A DNA stretch of 64,000 bases from QWPN01 sp044238145 (GTDB lineage Bacteria; Planctomycetota; Planctomycetia; Pirellulales; UBA1268): contig JBIIDT010000004.1 of assembly GCA_044238145.1 (NCBI GenBank), forward strand, positions 9,755 to 73,754, read 5' to 3'. Positions 35,516 to 45,058 of the stretch are shown here, one piece after another; the first letter of the stretch is position 1; every line of letters starts with the position of its first letter. Position numbers and translations under genes: made by a program. A model generated the notes under the pieces. That model was not told the DNA's origin and did not search any database. It saw nothing but the letters and a program-made list of their open reading frames with translations.

Positions 35516-36472
35516 ATGTCGATGAGACGATGGATGGCGATCGCAGCGGCGTTCCTGGTCGCGGCCACTGCGGCGTTCGCCGTCGAGCCGGCCGCACCGA
35601 AGCGGAAGGAGTCGCCCCCAGGGAGCGTGGCCGTCGCCTTCGCGGGCGACATCATGCTCGACAACGGTCCCGGCCACGCGATCGCCTCGGGCCGCGACCC
35701 GTTCGCGGCCTGCGCGGAGCTCCTCCTCGACGCCGACTTCACGGTCGGCAACCTGGAGTGCGTGCTAGGGAAGGGGGGCCGGCAGGTGCTCAAGGAATAC
35801 ACGTTCCGTGCCGCCACCGATTCCCCCGCGCATCTGAAGCGGTATTTCTCGGCGGTTTCCGTCGCCAACAACCACGCCATGGACTTCGGGCCCGACGGGC
35901 TCGTGGAGTGCCTGCGGATCCTGGCGGCCGAGGGCATCCCGCAGGTGGGTGGCGGCACGAACCTGCCGGCGGCCCGGCGGCCGCTCGTGCTCGAGAAGTA
36001 CGGCATCACGGTGGCGCTCGTCGCCGCCAACGGCTTCCAGGCGGCGAAGTCGGCCGCGGGAGAGGCGACGCCGGGCGTCGCGCCCCTGGATGAAGCGGCG
36101 ATCCTCGCCGACGTCGCCGCCGCCCGACGTGACGCCGACTTCGTGGTCCCGTTCGTCCACTGGGGGCCGGAACTCGTCGCCCAGCCCCGCGCGGCGGATC
36201 GCGCTCTGGCCCGGAAGATGATCGACGCGGGGGCCGCGGCCGTGATCGGCGGGCATCCGCACGTCACGCAGACGGTGGACGTGCACGCCGCCGCGCCGAT
36301 CGTCTACAGCCTCGGCAACTTCGTGTTCGACTATTACCCGGTCGATCCGCCGGAGTGGACGGGCTGGGTCGCGCGGCTGACGTTCGCCAAGGGCAAGCCG
36401 GTCGCCCTCGAGACCCATGCCGTCGTCCTCGACGCCGCCGGCCTGCCCCGGCCCGCCCGCGAGGAGGACTGA
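35516..36472 (+). CDS. CapA family protein (PGA_cap metallophosphatase-like), exported
   Basis: This 318-residue protein has a signal peptide (MRRWMAIAAAFLVAATAAFA). The CapA motifs are AFAGDIMLDN, GNLECVLG, SVANNHAMDFG, VPFVHWGPE, GGHPHVTQ and YSLGNFVFD, which give the two-metal site of the calcineurin-like fold. CapA is linked to poly-gamma-glutamate synthesis in Bacillus, but most bacterial homologues stand alone and their substrate is unknown; no pgsB/C genes are seen here. A family 2 repeat ends about 48 bases before its start. Confidence 0.9.
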   Translation: MSMRRWMAIAAAFLVAATAAFAVEPAAPKRKESPPGSVAVAFAGDIMLDNGPGHAIASGRDPFAACAELLLDADFTVGNLECVLGKGGRQVLKEYTFRAATDSPAHLKRYFSAVSVANNHAMDFGPDGLVECLRILAAEGIPQVGGGTNLPAARRPLVLEKYGITVALVAANGFQAAKSAAGEATPGVAPLDEAAILADVAAARRDADFVVPFVHWGPELVAQPRAADRALARKMIDAGAAAVIGGHPHVTQTVDVHAAAPIVYSLGNFVFDYYPVDPPEWTGWVARLTFAKGKPVALETHAVVLDAAGLPRPAREED

Positions 36473-36482
36473 CGGGCTCCCG

Positions 36483-37718
36483 TCAGGCCACGCCGCCGAG
36501 GACGGTGGCCCGGGCCACGCGGCCGACGCCGAGCATGTAGGCCGCCGTCCGCAGCGGCACCTTCCGCGAGCCGGCCAGCTGCCAGACCTGCTCGAAGGCC
36601 TCGCCCAGGATCCGGTCGAGCTCCTGCCGCACGCGGTTGATGCCCCACTGGTAGTGCTGCCGGTTCTGTACCCATTCGAACCAGCTCGCCGTCACGCCGC
36701 CGGCGTTGGCGAGGATGTCGGGGAGGACGACGATGCCCTTGCCTTCGAGGATCTCGTCGGCGTCGGGCTCCGTCGGCGCGTTGGCCCCTTCCACGATGAT
36801 CGGCGCCCGCACCGCGGCGGCGTTGGCCGCTGTGAGCACGCCGCCGAGCGCGGCCGGAATCAGCACGTCGCAGTCGAGCGCGAGCAGCTCCGCGTTCGTG
36901 ACCGGGTCGCCGCCGGAGAAACCGTCCAGCCGGCCGCCGTGGGCGTGGGCGTGCCGCAGGAGTTCGAGGACGTCGAAGCCCTCGGGCCGGTGGAAGCCGC
37001 CGCCGGCGTCGCTCACCGCCACGATCAGGCACTCGGCGTCGTGGAGGAACTTCGCGGTGTGGGAGCCGACGTTGCCGAAGCCCTGGATGGCCACCCGCGT
37101 GCCGGGAATGCGGCGGCCGAGCCGGCTCAACAGCTTGAGCGTCAGCGCGCCGACGCCGCGGCCCGTCGCCTCCTCGCGGCCGGGGATGCCGTGGTACTCG
37201 ACCGGCTTGCCCGTCACGCAGGCGGGCGCGAAGCCGTGATAGCGGCCGTACTGGTTCATGATCCAGGCCATCGTGTCGGCCGTGGTGCCCATGTCGGGCG
37301 CCGGGATGTCGACGTCGGGGCCGAAGAGGTCGTGGATCGCGTCCACGAACCGGCGGGTCACCCGCTCCAGTTCCCGTTGCGACCACTTCGACGGGTCGAT
37401 CGACACGCCCCCCTTCGCGCCGCCGTACGGGATGTCGACGACGGCCGTCTTCCAGGTCATGAGCGAGGCCAGGGCGCGGACCTCGTCGAGATCGACGTGG
37501 GGGTGGTAGCGCAGCCCCCCCTTCATCGGCCCCCGGGCGTCGTTGTGCTGCACGCGGTAGCCGATGAGCGTCGCCAGTTCGCCCGAATCCCGCTCGATCG
37601 GGATCTGCACCTGCACCTCGCGCTTCGCCGTGAGCAGGAGCCGCCGCATGCTCTCGGAGAGGTCGAGCTGATCGGCCGCCCGGTCGAAGTAGATCCGGGT
37701 GGCTTCGCTGGCGCGCAT
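36483..37718 (-). CDS. gdhA: Glutamate dehydrogenase (Glu/Leu/Phe/Val dehydrogenase family)
   Basis: This 411-residue enzyme deaminates glutamate to 2-oxoglutarate or the reverse. The substrate-binding lysines are in RGPMKGGLRYHP and in PYGGAKGGVS. PAPDMGTT holds the catalytic Asp. The Rossmann motif GFGNVGSH starts the NAD(P) domain, and the hinge helices follow. The length fits the hexameric GDH-II/NAD-type branch. The gene is convergent with capA and divergent from the pseudokinase gene. Leucine dehydrogenase is the main alternative but is usually shorter (about 360 residues). Confidence 0.93.
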   Translation of the reverse strand: MRASEATRIYFDRAADQLDLSESMRRLLLTAKREVQVQIPIERDSGELATLIGYRVQHNDARGPMKGGLRYHPHVDLDEVRALASLMTWKTAVVDIPYGGAKGGVSIDPSKWSQRELERVTRRFVDAIHDLFGPDVDIPAPDMGTTADTMAWIMNQYGRYHGFAPACVTGKPVEYHGIPGREEATGRGVGALTLKLLSRLGRRIPGTRVAIQGFGNVGSHTAKFLHDAECLIVAVSDAGGGFHRPEGFDVLELLRHAHAHGGRLDGFSGGDPVTNAELLALDCDVLIPAALGGVLTAANAAAVRAPIIVEGANAPTEPDADEILEGKGIVVLPDILANAGGVTASWFEWVQNRQHYQWGINRVRQELDRILGEAFEQVWQLAGSRKVPLRTAAYMLGVGRVARATVLGGVA

Positions 37719-37853
37719 GGGACGAGTCCTTCGGGGCGGGGCCGGGCGGGGCTGGGGAATCGTACCGGGGCCGGCGCCGGCCCCACAAGGAACCGCGGCG
37801 CGGCGGCGGCGGGCGGAACTCGCTACCATGCGGGCAGTCGAGACACCCGCACG

Positions 37854-40829
37854 ATGCCCACCCCCACGGTCGACGAGTTCTGGAAACTGCTCGCCCGCAG
37901 CCGGCTGGTGGATGCCGGCGCCGTGGAGGGCCTGCGCGCGGAGCACGCCCGGGACGGCCGCGGCGGCGACGCCAAGGCGGCCGCCCAGTGGCTCGTCGAC
38001 CGCGGCGTGCTCACGCGCTGGCAGGCGAAGCGGCTGGGCATCGGCGACCTCGGCCCGTTCTTCCTCGGCGACTACCGGCTGCTCGAGCGGCACGATCGTC
38101 AGGGCGACGGCCTGCTGTTTTCGGCGCGGCACGACCCGTCGGGCCGGGCCGTCACGCTCATGCTGCTCAACGCCAAGCGGTGCCGTGACGTGGAGATCTG
38201 GACGGCGATCGTCACGCGGACGAGCACCGCCCATCAGGCGACCGATCCGCTGCTCTCCCGCACCTGGGCCCTCGAGCAGGCGGAGGGGGCGCGGTTCATC
38301 GTCTGCGAGACGGTCGTGGGCGAGACGCTCGCGCGGGAGCTCGCCCGCCTCGGGCCGCTGCCGCAGGCGCAGGCGGGGGTGCTCGCCCACCATGTCGCCC
38401 GGGCCGTGGGGACGATCCACGCGGCCGGCGGCGTCCATGGCGGGCTGTCGCTCGACGTGCTCCTCCGCGAGCCCGTGCCGGCCGGCGCCCCGGAGCGGAA
38501 CGGCCGCGTCCGGCTCCTGCAGTTCCCGCTCGTGGGCGACCCGCACGGTCTCGTGCTGCGGCCCCCCGTCGGCGGCCCGGACGAGAACACGCTGGGCGAG
38601 CAGGCGGCGTTCATCGCACCGGAGTTGATGCTGCCCGACCAGCCGTGCGACACGCGGACGGACGTGTACGCGATCGGCTGCATCCTCCACGCGCTGCTGA
38701 CGGGCACGCCGCCGGGCTGGCAGGGGGACGTGGCGCAGACGCTGCGGAAGGCGGCGATCGCCGGGCCTCCGCCCCTCGGCCCACCGGTGTCTTCCGCACT
38801 GGCGGCGCTCGTCGCCAGCCTCACGGCCCGCGATCCCGATGCCCGCTTCCAGGACGCCAACGCGGCGGCGGAGGCGATCGCCGTTTGCTGCGGCATCGTG
38901 CCGGCGGCGACCCTGACCGAGTCCACCGCGACGCCGGCCGCCGCGCGCACGGCGTCGGCCGACGTGGACGCGGCGTCCGGCTGGCAGCTCGGTGAGGCGC
39001 GGAAGGCCCGCGCGAGTGGCGGCGGGTCGCTCGACTGGATCCCGGCCACGAGTGGTACGCGGCCGTCCACCTCCCGTCCGCCCGCCACCTCGGCGGCGCC
39101 AGCCGCGGTCATGCCCGGGGCCGCGACCGCCGCCACGCTCGCCGCGCGGCGCCGGGCCGCCCGCTTGCGACTCGCGGGCGCCGGCGTCGCCGTGGCCGTG
39201 ATCGTGGCCGTGGCGGGGATGATCGTGTCGCAGTTCGATTTCAGCACCGTCGCGACTGCGCCGCGGGCGCCCGTCCGGCGGCAATCGCCCAAGCCCGCGG
39301 TCCCGCCGGAGCAGGACATGAAACGGCCGGACGCGGCGGCCACCGCTGCCGAGAAGCCGGTGGCTCCGCCAGCCGACCCGCGGCCCGACCCGCCCGCGGA
39401 GCCGCCCGTCGCGTCGCAGCGGCAGATCGTCAGCGACGATCCGGCCCTTCCGTGGGCGTCGCCGACCTCCAGCCCGCCGCCCCGGCTGGCGTTCTTGCCG
39501 CCGGGCGCGCAGCTCGCGCTTCTCGCCCGGCCCGCCGCCGCGCTCGCCGCCGAGGCCGCCGACGAGGAGGGCACGCTGTTCCTCAAGTCGCTCGGTCCCG
39601 CGGCGGAGGCGGCCGTGCAGGAGCTGGCGCGGATGTGCGGATGCGATCTTGCGGAGATCGAGTCGCTGCAGGTCGGCTGGCAGGCCGGCAAGGTGGACGA
39701 GGTGCTCGACGGCTACGCGATCCGCATCGTCGAGTCGCGGCGTCTGCCGGCGGACGACGCGACTCGCCAGGCCGCCTGGGGCCCGACGACGGCCGTCGAC
39801 GTCGCGGGTCAGACGATCCACAAGGGGCAGCGGCTCGCCTATTGGGTGCCGGAATCGGGAGGCGGCCGGACGCTCGTGGCCGCCCCCGCACCGCTCCTCG
39901 AGATGATCGTCACCGAGACGGCAGCCGCCCCGGCGGAGGGCCTGGCCGTGAGCCTGCCGAAGGAGATGGAGACGCTCGTGGGAATGCTCGACGCCGATCG
40001 CCACGTGACGGTGTTCGGTGCCCCGCACTACCTCGCCCACGACGGCCGCCGGCTGCTCGCGGGTCCGCTCGCCCGGCTCGCCGAACCGCTGGCGGACTTC
40101 TTCGGCGACGATGTCCGGGCGGCCGCCCTGTCGCTCCACTTCGGCGGCAACGCCTACGCCGAACTGGACGTCGTGGCCACGGCCGACGCCCCGGCGGCCG
40201 CCCTGGCGCCGAAGCTGGCGACGGCCCTGGGCGGCCTCGCCGACGCGGCGGAGGCCTATTGCGCGGAGCTCGATCCGGCCCCCTACGGCCGCCGGCTGGT
40301 GCTCCGGCTGCCGCCGATGATCCGCGCGCTCGCCACCAATCTTCGCTCGGGGGTGGAGAACAAAGCTGTCGTCCTCAACGCCTACCTGCCGCCGCACGCC
40401 GCCCACAACCTGGCGCTGGCGACCGAGCTCGTCCTCGCCCAGGCGCCACGGGCCGGGGCGGGGCCCGCCGTCGCGGCCGCCCCCGCCGCGGCCGAGGGTG
40501 CCCTCGGCAAGATGCAGAAGAAGATCACGCTCGTGTTCGTCAAGGACACGCTCGAGAAGACGATTCAAATGATCTCCGAGGAGATCGGCGTGCCGATGGA
40601 GATCCTCGGCCCCGACCTGCAGCTCGAAGGGATCACGAAGAACCAGTCGTTCGGCCTCGACGAGACGGACAAGACCGCCGAGGCCGTGCTGCGGGTGGTC
40701 CTGGCCAAGGCGAACCCCGACGGCAAGCTCGTGTTCGTCGTGCGGAAGAAGGACGGCACGGAGACGATCGAGATCACCACCCGCGCCGCCGCTCAGAAGC
40801 GCGGCGACACGCTGCCGGCGGGGCCGTGA
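37854..40829 (+). CDS. Membrane-spanning protein kinase-like protein, probably a pseudokinase, with C-terminal STN-like domain
   Basis: This protein is 991 residues. Residues about 65-345 follow the planctomycete serine/threonine kinase fold: the opening LGDYRLLERHDRQGDG matches the kinase first strand, and GEQAAFIAPELMLPDQPCDT matches the APE region with its usual TDVYAIGCILHALLTG. The catalytic parts are missing: the HRDLKxxN loop reads VHGGLSLDVLL, no DFG is present (LLQFPLVGDP), and the ATP-lysine strand reads VTLMLL. A single membrane helix lies at about 440-460. A large extracytoplasmic region (about 540-870) follows a Pro-rich linker. The last part (about 885-970), KKITLVFVKDTLEKTIQMIS and beyond, resembles secretin/TonB short N-terminal domains. 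It probably acts as a sensor or scaffold rather than an enzyme. Confidence 0.75.
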   Translation: MPTPTVDEFWKLLARSRLVDAGAVEGLRAEHARDGRGGDAKAAAQWLVDRGVLTRWQAKRLGIGDLGPFFLGDYRLLERHDRQGDGLLFSARHDPSGRAVTLMLLNAKRCRDVEIWTAIVTRTSTAHQATDPLLSRTWALEQAEGARFIVCETVVGETLARELARLGPLPQAQAGVLAHHVARAVGTIHAAGGVHGGLSLDVLLREPVPAGAPERNGRVRLLQFPLVGDPHGLVLRPPVGGPDENTLGEQAAFIAPELMLPDQPCDTRTDVYAIGCILHALLTGTPPGWQGDVAQTLRKAAIAGPPPLGPPVSSALAALVASLTARDPDARFQDANAAAEAIAVCCGIVPAATLTESTATPAAARTASADVDAASGWQLGEARKARASGGGSLDWIPATSGTRPSTSRPPATSAAPAAVMPGAATAATLAARRRAARLRLAGAGVAVAVIVAVAGMIVSQFDFSTVATAPRAPVRRQSPKPAVPPEQDMKRPDAAATAAEKPVAPPADPRPDPPAEPPVASQRQIVSDDPALPWASPTSSPPPRLAFLPPGAQLALLARPAAALAAEAADEEGTLFLKSLGPAAEAAVQELARMCGCDLAEIESLQVGWQAGKVDEVLDGYAIRIVESRRLPADDATRQAAWGPTTAVDVAGQTIHKGQRLAYWVPESGGGRTLVAAPAPLLEMIVTETAAAPAEGLAVSLPKEMETLVGMLDADRHVTVFGAPHYLAHDGRRLLAGPLARLAEPLADFFGDDVRAAALSLHFGGNAYAELDVVATADAPAAALAPKLATALGGLADAAEAYCAELDPAPYGRRLVLRLPPMIRALATNLRSGVENKAVVLNAYLPPHAAHNLALATELVLAQAPRAGAGPAVAAAPAAAEGALGKMQKKITLVFVKDTLEKTIQMISEEIGVPMEILGPDLQLEGITKNQSFGLDETDKTAEAVLRVVLAKANPDGKLVFVVRKKDGTETIEITTRAAAQKRGDTLPAGP

Positions 40830-40850
40830 CGCCGGGCAAGGCGGCGGCGA

Positions 40851-42191
40851 TCAGCCGAGGAGCACGATCGCCACCGACATGTAGAGCACGATCCCCACGA
40901 TGTCGACGATCGCCGAGACGAAGGGGTTGCTCATCAGGGCCGGGTCGAGGCCCAGCGACCGGAAGAGCAGCGGCAGGGCCGAGCCGACGAGCGTGCCCAT
41001 GAGCACCACGCCGAGGATCGTGAGCGGGATCACGATCGCCGCCGCGGCCGACGGGGCGTAGGCGAGGGCGAGCAGATAGCCGGGGATCGCCAGCAGGCCG
41101 CCGAGCAGCAGGCCGAGGACCAGCTCCCGGCGGAGGATTCGCGGCCAGTCGGTGAGCCGGCAGTCGCCGGTGGACAGGGCGGTGATCACGAGCGTGGCCG
41201 ACTGGTTGCCCGAGTTGCCGCCGCTGGCGATGACGAGCGGGATGAAGGCCACGAGCCAGGCGTGCGGCGACTGCCACTTCGCCAGCACCATCGCCGTCAC
41301 GGCGGCCGTGGCGAACAGGATCGCCAGCCACACGCCGCGCTTCCAGGTCATCGAGATCAGCGCCGCCTCGAGGTAGCTCTCGCCGAGCGGCTGGATGGCG
41401 GCGATCCGCTGGGCGTCGTCGGTCGCCTCCTGACGGACGGCGTCGAGCACGTCGTCGTGAGTCACGATGCCCACCAGCCGGTTGCGGTCGTCGACCACGG
41501 GGATGGCGATGAAGTCGAAGCGGGCGAGCTTCTCCACGACCCGCTCCCGGGGTTCCTCGACCCGCACGCTGATCGGGTCGCGCTGCATGAGGTCGGCCAC
41601 GAGGGCCATCGGCTTGGCGAGGATCAGGTCGCGCAGCGAGACGAAGCCGAGCAGCCGCCGCTCGGCGTCGAGCACGTAGATGTAGTAGATCGACTCGCTG
41701 TTGGGAGCCTGGGAGCGGAGCCGCGTGATCGCCTCGCCGGCCGTGATGTCGGCCGGCAGCGACGCGTACTCCGTCGTCATCAAAGACCCGGCCGACCCCT
41801 CCGGGCAGGAGAGGAGCATGCGGATGTCGTGCCGCTCCGCCTTGGCCACCAGTGGCAGGATCTCCTCGACGAGCTCCGGGTCGAGTTCGCGGAGGAGGTC
41901 GTCGCGGTTGTCGGGCGCCATCCACTCGATCAGCGGCCCGAGGTGGGCCCGATCGCCCGCCTTGACGAGCTCGATCTGCCGGGCCATCGGGTAGTACGGG
42001 AAGATCTCGGCCTGCTGCTCGACCGGCACGGACTCGAGCATCTGCCACAGCTCTCGGTCGTCGAGTCCGGCGGAGAACTCGGCCACCGTCGCCGGGTGCA
42101 GTTCCGCGGCCACCTCGCGCAGCCCCGCCGTGTCGCCCTCGGCGAGCATGACGCGGAGTTCGGGAATGAGGATCGGATTGGCGGCGTTCAT
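40851..42191 (-). CDS. mgtE: Magnesium transporter MgtE
   Basis: This 446-residue protein has an N-terminal MgtE superhelical domain, a tandem CBS domain pair (SAGSLMTTEYASLPADITAG, then VADLMQRDPISV), and a five-helix pore domain. The pore carries the signature PLVIASGGNSGNQSATLV and later MGTLVGSALPLL. The CBS/N domains gate the channel according to cytoplasmic Mg2+. The ATG at 42191 begins the first helix normally. It is divergent from the diheme cytochrome gene and convergent with the pseudokinase gene. Confidence 0.95.
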   Translation of the reverse strand: MNAANPILIPELRVMLAEGDTAGLREVAAELHPATVAEFSAGLDDRELWQMLESVPVEQQAEIFPYYPMARQIELVKAGDRAHLGPLIEWMAPDNRDDLLRELDPELVEEILPLVAKAERHDIRMLLSCPEGSAGSLMTTEYASLPADITAGEAITRLRSQAPNSESIYYIYVLDAERRLLGFVSLRDLILAKPMALVADLMQRDPISVRVEEPRERVVEKLARFDFIAIPVVDDRNRLVGIVTHDDVLDAVRQEATDDAQRIAAIQPLGESYLEAALISMTWKRGVWLAILFATAAVTAMVLAKWQSPHAWLVAFIPLVIASGGNSGNQSATLVITALSTGDCRLTDWPRILRRELVLGLLLGGLLAIPGYLLALAYAPSAAAAIVIPLTILGVVLMGTLVGSALPLLFRSLGLDPALMSNPFVSAIVDIVGIVLYMSVAIVLLG

Positions 42192-42217
42192 GGGGCGGCC
42201 GGCGGGCGGGCGGGGCC

Positions 42218-42223
42218 TATACT
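42218..42223 (+). promoter_or_regulatory. -10-like box (TATACT) upstream of the diheme cytochrome gene
   Basis: TATACT lies 11 bases before an ATG at 42235 (GGAG between them). No clear -35 hexamer stands 16-18 bases upstream, so this is a weak call. Similar boxes at similar distances precede the genes at 47328 and 50043. Confidence 0.3.
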
Positions 42224-42234
42224 GCGGAGCAGCA

Positions 42235-43650
42235 ATGGGACCAGCGGACAAGTATGCCATGCAGGATCGGCGAAGCGACCGTGCCAACCGGGCAACGTGG
42301 GCCTGTCTCGCCGTCGCGGCCTGCCTCGCCGGCGGCCCCGCGCCGGCGGCCGATGCCGCCCGCGGCCGGGAGCACCTGCTCGACCGGGCCTACCTCCCCC
42401 CCGACTTCGACCAGGAGGTGTTCGACGAACTGTGGACGACCTGGGAGGAGCCGCTCAGGTCGCGGGCCGAAGCGGCGGGCGTCGCCGGGCGGCGCCGGAT
42501 GGCGATGGAACGCTACGGTCTGACGCCCCACCCCGACGATCCGTCGCGGTCGCTGCAGTACGTCGTCGGGGCCGACGGCTCGTGGACGATGAGTTGCCTG
42601 GCCTGCCATCAGGGGCAGGTCGGCGGCCGTGCGATCCCCGGGCTGCCCAACTCCGACTATGCCCTGGAGACGCTCACCGAGGAGGTCCGGCAGGTCAAGG
42701 TCCGCCAGCGGAAGGCCTTCGGCCACATGGACCTCGGGTCGCTGTTCCTGCCCCTGGGCACGACCAACGGCACGACCAACGCCGTGATCTTCGGCGTGGC
42801 CCTGATGCGGCACCGCGACGCCGACTTGAACATCGTGCAGCGGCCGCCGCGGTTCGACCTCGTGCACCACGACATGGACGCGCCGGCCTGGTGGCACTAT
42901 CGCCGCCGCAAGAGCCTGTACGCCGACGGCTTCGCCGCCAAGGGGCATCGGATGCTGATGCAATTTCTGCTCGTCAAGGAGAACGGCCCGGAGCGGTTCC
43001 GTGCCTGGGAGGCGGAGTTCCGCGACATCGAGGCGTGGATCGCCGCACTCGAGCCGCCGCGTTGGGCCGGCACGATCGATGCGGCCCTGGCCGGGGAGGG
43101 GAGGGCCGTGTTCGCCCGGCACTGCGCGGAGTGCCACGGCACCTACGGGCGGCAGGGCGACTACCCCGAGCGGCTCGTGCCGATCGCCGAGGTGGGCACC
43201 GACCGCGTCCGGCTCGACTCGCTCACGCGGAAGGAGCGGGGCGACCTGAACGCGAGCTGGTTCGGACACCTCGGCGCCGACGTGCAGGCGGCGCCGGTCG
43301 ACCTCGTGGCCCGCGCGGCGGGGGAGGGCTACGTGGCGCCGCCGCTCGACGGCATCTGGGCGACCGCGCCCTACTTCCACAACGGCTCGGTCCCCACGCT
43401 GTGGCATGTCCTCCATCCGAGCGAGCGGCCGGCCGTCTGGAAGCGGACGCCGACCGGCTACGACGAGGCCCGCGTCGGCCTCGAGGTCGAGTCGCTCGCG
43501 GACATGCCCGCCGGCAGGCTGGCGCCGGCGGCGCGGCGCGGGTATTTCGACACCCGCCGCCCCGGCAAGAGCGCCGCGGGCCACGACTTTCCCGACGCCC
43601 TCGACGAGGCCGAGAAGGCGGCCGTCCTCGAGTACCTCAAGACGCTGTGA
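42235..43650 (+). CDS. Diheme cytochrome c-like protein, exported
   Basis: This protein of about 471 residues has a signal peptide (ATWACLAVAACLAGGPAPAADA). It has two CxxCH sites: CLACH in SWTMSCLACHQGQVGG near residue 125 and CAECH in FARHCAECHGTYG near residue 300. Tails such as PPLDGIWATAPYFHNGSVPT and ending EKAAVLEYLKTL are typical of di-heme c proteins related to cytochrome c peroxidase or thiosulfate/electron-transfer c proteins in planctomycetes. Substrate unknown. The ATG at 42235, preceded by GGAG, is chosen; the ATG at 42259 (MQDRR) is an alternative. Confidence 0.8.
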   Translation: MGPADKYAMQDRRSDRANRATWACLAVAACLAGGPAPAADAARGREHLLDRAYLPPDFDQEVFDELWTTWEEPLRSRAEAAGVAGRRRMAMERYGLTPHPDDPSRSLQYVVGADGSWTMSCLACHQGQVGGRAIPGLPNSDYALETLTEEVRQVKVRQRKAFGHMDLGSLFLPLGTTNGTTNAVIFGVALMRHRDADLNIVQRPPRFDLVHHDMDAPAWWHYRRRKSLYADGFAAKGHRMLMQFLLVKENGPERFRAWEAEFRDIEAWIAALEPPRWAGTIDAALAGEGRAVFARHCAECHGTYGRQGDYPERLVPIAEVGTDRVRLDSLTRKERGDLNASWFGHLGADVQAAPVDLVARAAGEGYVAPPLDGIWATAPYFHNGSVPTLWHVLHPSERPAVWKRTPTGYDEARVGLEVESLADMPAGRLAPAARRGYFDTRRPGKSAAGHDFPDALDEAEKAAVLEYLKTL

Positions 43651-43705
43651 TGCGGCTTTGCTACCCTAATCAGGTCCTGGCCTTGCCGACCCCGGAGAAC
43701 CGTCG

Positions 43706-45049
43706 ATGACCCAGCTCGAAGCCGCCCGCGCCCACGAGATCACCGCCGCGATGCAGTTCGTCGCCCAGCGGGAGGATCTCCCCGCAGAGCTGATCCAGAG
43801 CGAGGTGGCGCGGGGGCGGATGGTGATCCCGGCCAACCGGGTCCACCTCGCGAAGCGGCTCGAGCCGATGGCGATCGGCATCGCGGCCCTCACCAAGATC
43901 AACGCCAACATCGGCAACTCGGCGGTCACCAGCGACGAGCAGACGGAACTCCAGAAGCTCCACATGGCCGTCCACTACGGGGCCGACACGGTCATGGACC
44001 TGTCCACGGGCAAGGACATCGACACGATCCGGCAGGCGATCATCGACGCCTCGCCCGTGCCGATCGGCACCGTGCCGATCTACCAGATGCTCGAGGAGCT
44101 GGGTGGCGACATCGAGGACATGAAGCCGCAGCACTTCCTCGACATGTGCGAGAAGCAGGCCAGGCAGGGCGTCGACTACATGACCGTCCACGCGGGCCTG
44201 CTCCAGGAGCACCTCCACCTGACGATGCACCGGATCACCGGGATCGTGAGCCGTGGCGGCTCGCTCATCGCCCGCTGGATGATGGCCCACAAGCAGCAGA
44301 ATCCGCTCTACACCTGCTTCGAGGACCTGTGCGACATCTTCCGGGAATACGACGTCACCTGGAGCCTGGGCGACGGGCTGCGGCCCGGCAGCATCGCCGA
44401 CGCCAGCGACGAGGCGCAGTTCGCGGAGCTCCACGTACTCGGCGAGCTCACCCGCCGTGCCTGGGCGAAGGGCTGCCAGGTGATGGTCGAAGGGCCCGGC
44501 CACGTGCCAATGGACCAGATCGACATGAACGTGAAGCGGCAGATGGAGGAGTGCGACGAGGCCCCGTTCTACGTGCTCGGGCCGCTCGTCACGGACATCG
44601 CCCCCGGCTACGACCACATCACGAGCGCGATCGGCGCGGCGCTGGCCGGCTGGAGCGGCGCGGCGATGCTCTGCTACGTGACGCCCAAGGAGCACCTCGG
44701 GCTGCCCGACGCGGAGGACGTGAAGCAGGGGGTGATCGCCTACAAGATCGCGGCCCACGCGGCCGACCTGGCCCGCCACCGCAAGAACGCCCGCGTCCGC
44801 GACGACGCCCTGTCACGGGCCCGGTTCAACTTCGACTGGAACGAGCAGTTCCGCCTCGCCCTCGATCCGGAGACGGCCAGGAAGTACCACGACCAGACGC
44901 TGCCGCAGGAGACCTTCAAGAGCGCCCACTTCTGCAGCATGTGCGGCCCGAAGTACTGCTCGATGAAGATCTCCCAGGAGATCCGCGAGATGGCGGCTGC
45001 CGAGGCGGCCGCCGGGGCACCGCTCCCGGTGATCCAGGCCGGCTCCTGA
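43706..45049 (+). CDS. thiC: Phosphomethylpyrimidine synthase (HMP-P synthase)
   Basis: This 447-residue radical SAM enzyme converts aminoimidazole ribotide to HMP-P for thiamine. GRMVIPANRVHL, KINANIGNSAVTSD, YGADTVMDLSTGKDIDTIR and the late 4Fe-4S motif FCSMCGPKYCSM (CxxCxxxxC) are all intact. It is the short version lacking the N-terminal extension of the roughly 630-residue enterobacterial enzyme. Upstream there are only 55 bases after the cytochrome gene, too short for a TPP riboswitch and with no THI-box motif. A GGAG site precedes the ATG. Confidence 0.97.
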   Translation: MTQLEAARAHEITAAMQFVAQREDLPAELIQSEVARGRMVIPANRVHLAKRLEPMAIGIAALTKINANIGNSAVTSDEQTELQKLHMAVHYGADTVMDLSTGKDIDTIRQAIIDASPVPIGTVPIYQMLEELGGDIEDMKPQHFLDMCEKQARQGVDYMTVHAGLLQEHLHLTMHRITGIVSRGGSLIARWMMAHKQQNPLYTCFEDLCDIFREYDVTWSLGDGLRPGSIADASDEAQFAELHVLGELTRRAWAKGCQVMVEGPGHVPMDQIDMNVKRQMEECDEAPFYVLGPLVTDIAPGYDHITSAIGAALAGWSGAAMLCYVTPKEHLGLPDAEDVKQGVIAYKIAAHAADLARHRKNARVRDDALSRARFNFDWNEQFRLALDPETARKYHDQTLPQETFKSAHFCSMCGPKYCSMKISQEIREMAAAEAAAGAPLPVIQAGS

Positions 45050-45058
45050 CGCCGGGGC

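Noticed and set aside
32993..35677. Minus-strand open frame of about 890 codons opposite the Rieske/cytochrome b genes
   Set aside because: The opposite strand encodes an unmistakable cytochrome b with heme and Qo motifs; this frame is low-complexity.
37719..40568. Minus-strand upstream extension of the glutamate dehydrogenase frame to 1361 codons
   Set aside because: The extension is antisense to the pseudokinase gene; dehydrogenase similarity begins at the ATG at 37718.
43651..43705. TPP riboswitch before thiC
   Set aside because: Only 55 bases are available and no THI-box motif is visible.
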